A stretch of DNA of 64,000 nt from Chersky-267 sp034666965 (GTDB lineage: Bacteria; Chloroflexota; Limnocylindria; Limnocylindrales; CSP1-4): the NCBI GenBank assembly GCA_034666965.1, contig JAXDKT010000161.1, forward strand, positions 1 to 64,000. The letters run 5' to 3'. The notes under the pieces are model-generated. The model made no database searches, had not been told where the DNA came from, and worked only from the letters and a program-made list of their open reading frames with translations. Position 1 is the first letter of the stretch. Each line of letters opens with the position of its first letter. Below are positions 61,926 through 64,000 of the stretch, piece by piece. Both the position numbers and the translations under genes were made by a program.

Positions 61926-63969
61926 CGCTCTCCGTGGGCTCCGCGTTCAGGCTCGACCGGCCGCCGCGGCGATATGGGACGTCGGCGACGACAGTGTGCT
62001 CGCGGTCGATGAGCGCCGCCTTGAGACGTTTGGCGGTCTGGTTATACAGCAGACGCTCCCACCAGTGGCGGGCGACGTACTCGGGCAGGACCACCACGGT
62101 GACGGGCGCCGGCTTGTCCGGGGGCCAGGCCAGGTCGAGGACGTCCAGATACGCCGAGATCGGCGCGATGAAGGCGCGGTAGGGCGACTCGACGATGACC
62201 AGGGGCACCCCCGGCAGCTGGTGTTCCCAGCGGCGCCGGAGCTCCTGGCCGTCGTCCTCGTCGTCGGTCACGTAGACCGCCCGGACGTCGCGGGCGATGG
62301 TCCGGCCGAAGTTGACCGCCTGCACGACCGCTCGGTTGATGCCGTTGACCGGAATCACCACCCGCTGCTCCCGATGCGGTCCGGCGAAGACCACGTCATC
62401 GCGGACGTGCAGCTCGGCCGCCTGGTCGCTGTACTCCCGATGGATGAGGCGCATGACCGTGACCAGGATCGGGATGAGCAGGATGACCAACCAGGCGCCG
62501 TCGCGGAACTTGACCGCGGTCACGATGATCGCCACCAGGCCCGTCAGACAGGCCCCGAACGCGTTGATCGCCAGCCGCCGCCGCCAGCCCGGGACCCGCT
62601 CGCGGAGCCAGTGCCGGATCATGCCGCTCTGGCTGATCGTGAAGTCGATGAACACCCCGACCGAGTAGAGCGGGATGAGCAGGTGCGTCTCGCCGCGAAA
62701 GACGATGACCAGGCTGGCGGCCACGATGGCCAGGACGACGATCCCGTAGCTGAAGGCCAGGCGGTCGCCGCGGAAGGCGAATTGGCGGGGCATGAACCCG
62801 TCGCTGGCCAGGATCGCCAGCAACCGGGGAAACGCGTTGAAGCTCGTGTTCGCGGCCAGGAACAGCAGCAGCGCCGTGAAGGCCTGGAACAGGTAGAAGC
62901 CGATCGAGCCAGCCCCATACACCCGGGCGGCGACCTGCGAGATCACCGTCTGCTTGGTGGGCTCGTCGATGTGGGTGATCCCGAAGTTCACCGCCAGGAA
63001 GGTGATCCCCAGGAAGAGCACCCCCAGGAGACCGGCCATGACCGTCAGGGTGGTCGCGGCATTCTTGGCCTCGGGCGGCTTGAAGGCCGGCACGCCGGTG
63101 GCGATCGCCTCGGTCCCGGTCAGCGCCACCGAACCCGCGGCGAAGGCGCGCAGGAAGAGGAGCACGGTGACCCCCTGGGCCGTCTCCGCGGTCCGGGCGA
63201 CCTCCGCCTCGGAGAACTGGCCGTGCTCGCCGAGGACGATGATCCGGAATGAGCCCATTGCGATCATCAGCAGGGCCGAGCCCACGAACAGGTAGGTCGG
63301 CACGGCAAAGATGTTGCCGGCCTCGCGCAGCCCGCGCAGGTTGCCCAGGGTGATCAGGCCGATGGCCACCACCCCGATGATCACCCGCTCGTCGGCAAGA
63401 GCCGGGATGGCCGAGGTGATCTGCTCCACGGCCGAGGAGGTCGACACCGCCACGGTCAGGGTGTAGTCGATGAGCAGTGCCGAGGCGGCGATCAGCGAGG
63501 CGTTCCGCCCGAAGTTGCGCTTCGAGACGGAGTACGAGCCGCCCCCGGTCGGATAGGCGATGCAGATCTGGCGATAGCTGAACGCGACGGCACCGAGCAG
63601 GATGACGATCGCCAGGCTGACGTACAGGCCGTAGCTCAGGGCGACGGCCCCACCCAGAACCAGCACGCGCAGGATCTCCTCGGTCGCGTACGCGCTCGAC
63701 GAGATCGCGTCGGAGCTGAAGATGGCCAGCGCCTTGACCTTCGACAGGCGCTCGCCGATTTCCGCCTCCGACGCCAAGGGACGACCGATCAGCCAGGCCT
63801 TGGTCCGGGCATAGGCTCGTCCGGCCGCGGTCTTGGGCCGGCTGGCGGCTTCCCTGGCGGTCAGCTGTCCCGGGCCGGCCCAGCGGAAGAAGGGAGCGTG
63901 GGGTCGCTCGACCCGGACGCGCTTGTCGCCGGGCTTGCGTCCCTGGACCGGCCGCCGTCCGCCGATCAT
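61891..63969 (-). CDS. APC-family permease, KimA-like potassium importer (copy 2)
   Basis: 692 residues, a paralogue of the next gene along its full length: the same opening MIGGRRPVQGRKPGDKRVRV, the same FSSDAISSSAYATEEILRVL and the same soluble C-terminal domain (VVIPVNGINRAVVQAVNFGR). About 12 membrane helices. Differences are spread throughout, so the duplication is old. Its 3' end overlaps the start of copy 1 by 35 nt. Together with UspA and two RCK proteins the pair looks like a potassium-uptake group. The promoter lies beyond the window edge. Confidence 0.85.
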   Translation of the reverse strand: MIGGRRPVQGRKPGDKRVRVERPHAPFFRWAGPGQLTAREAASRPKTAAGRAYARTKAWLIGRPLASEAEIGERLSKVKALAIFSSDAISSSAYATEEILRVLVLGGAVALSYGLYVSLAIVILLGAVAFSYRQICIAYPTGGGSYSVSKRNFGRNASLIAASALLIDYTLTVAVSTSSAVEQITSAIPALADERVIIGVVAIGLITLGNLRGLREAGNIFAVPTYLFVGSALLMIAMGSFRIIVLGEHGQFSEAEVARTAETAQGVTVLLFLRAFAAGSVALTGTEAIATGVPAFKPPEAKNAATTLTVMAGLLGVLFLGITFLAVNFGITHIDEPTKQTVISQVAARVYGAGSIGFYLFQAFTALLLFLAANTSFNAFPRLLAILASDGFMPRQFAFRGDRLAFSYGIVVLAIVAASLVIVFRGETHLLIPLYSVGVFIDFTISQSGMIRHWLRERVPGWRRRLAINAFGACLTGLVAIIVTAVKFRDGAWLVILLIPILVTVMRLIHREYSDQAAELHVRDDVVFAGPHREQRVVIPVNGINRAVVQAVNFGRTIARDVRAVYVTDDEDDGQELRRRWEHQLPGVPLVIVESPYRAFIAPISAYLDVLDLAWPPDKPAPVTVVVLPEYVARHWWERLLYNQTAKRLKAALIDREHTVVADVPYRRGGRSSLNAEPTESDDRRTAPPPGA

Positions 63970-64000
63970 CGGCGGAGCGCGCCGGCGAGCGGGTCAGACG

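Overview
This 64 kb window is a very GC-rich (roughly 70% by eye), densely coded bacterial chromosome segment carrying the replication origin. rpmH-rnpA-yidD run leftward from about 610, and dnaA-dnaN-recF-dciA run rightward from 1102. A dnaA-dnaN intergenic region holds one perfect and one near-perfect DnaA box. I see no phage, insertion sequence, CRISPR array or tRNA/rRNA. The gene set fits a Gram-positive-like or Chloroflexota-type bacterium: HspR/HAIR heat-shock control, protein O-mannosyltransferase, phosphatidylinositol/mannosyl-lipid genes, trehalose phosphatase, a sortase-like protein and KimA-like permeases. My best guess is an uncultured Chloroflexota lineage (Limnocylindria-like), with a high-GC actinobacterium as the alternative. 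This is inference from gene content only.

Layout. 1-5.7 kb: origin and replication genes. 5.8-9.4 kb: a large membrane protein with a degenerate PP2C-like head and a propeller-like exterior, a rhomboid protease and a bifunctional-nuclease-family protein. 9.4-15.8 kb: a polyprenyl-phosphate-mannose-synthase-like GT2 divergent from a 1803-residue double GT-C protein whose second half is a protein O-mannosyltransferase. 15.8-22.2 kb (minus): a tightly overlapped operon arsR-pgsA-ino1-acyltransferase-acyltransferase-PHP-pimA, apparently for inositol phospholipid and acylated mannosyl-lipid synthesis, with an AT palindrome at its head. 22.5-28.5 kb: APH-like kinase, MFS exporter, CorA-like transporter, sortase-like protein, TlpA-like thioredoxin and otsB. 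28.5-43.3 kb (minus): a complete but rearranged respiratory complex I operon (nuoA-B-C-D-H-[I/E]-F-[G/GltD/ferredoxin]-J-K-L-M-N), followed upstream by a MidA/NDUFAF7-family methyltransferase, the family that assists complex I assembly in mitochondria. 44.8-51.0 kb: an unknown protein, folK, glpX, purH, a small membrane protein, a cupin and a CoA-type Nudix hydrolase. 51-57.9 kb (minus): heat-shock cluster hspR-lon-cbpA and clpB, with HspR-type operators. 58-64 kb (minus): two TrkA-type RCK proteins, UspA and two tandem KimA-like APC permeases, probably a potassium-homeostasis group.

Most notable is the electron-input arm of complex I. NuoI is fused to a truncated NuoE and keeps only one ferredoxin motif. 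NuoG is replaced by a fusion of a NuoG-like 2Fe-2S head, a GltD-type FAD/NAD(P)H oxidoreductase and extra ferredoxin motifs. NuoF has lost one cluster cysteine. The complex may therefore take electrons from something other than, or besides, NADH. Other recurring features are apparently leaderless genes (a -10 hexamer 6-7 nt before the start codon), convergent gene pairs that share a CTAG as overlapping stop codons, and family members lacking canonical catalytic residues (sortase Cys, CorA GMN, PP2C aspartates).
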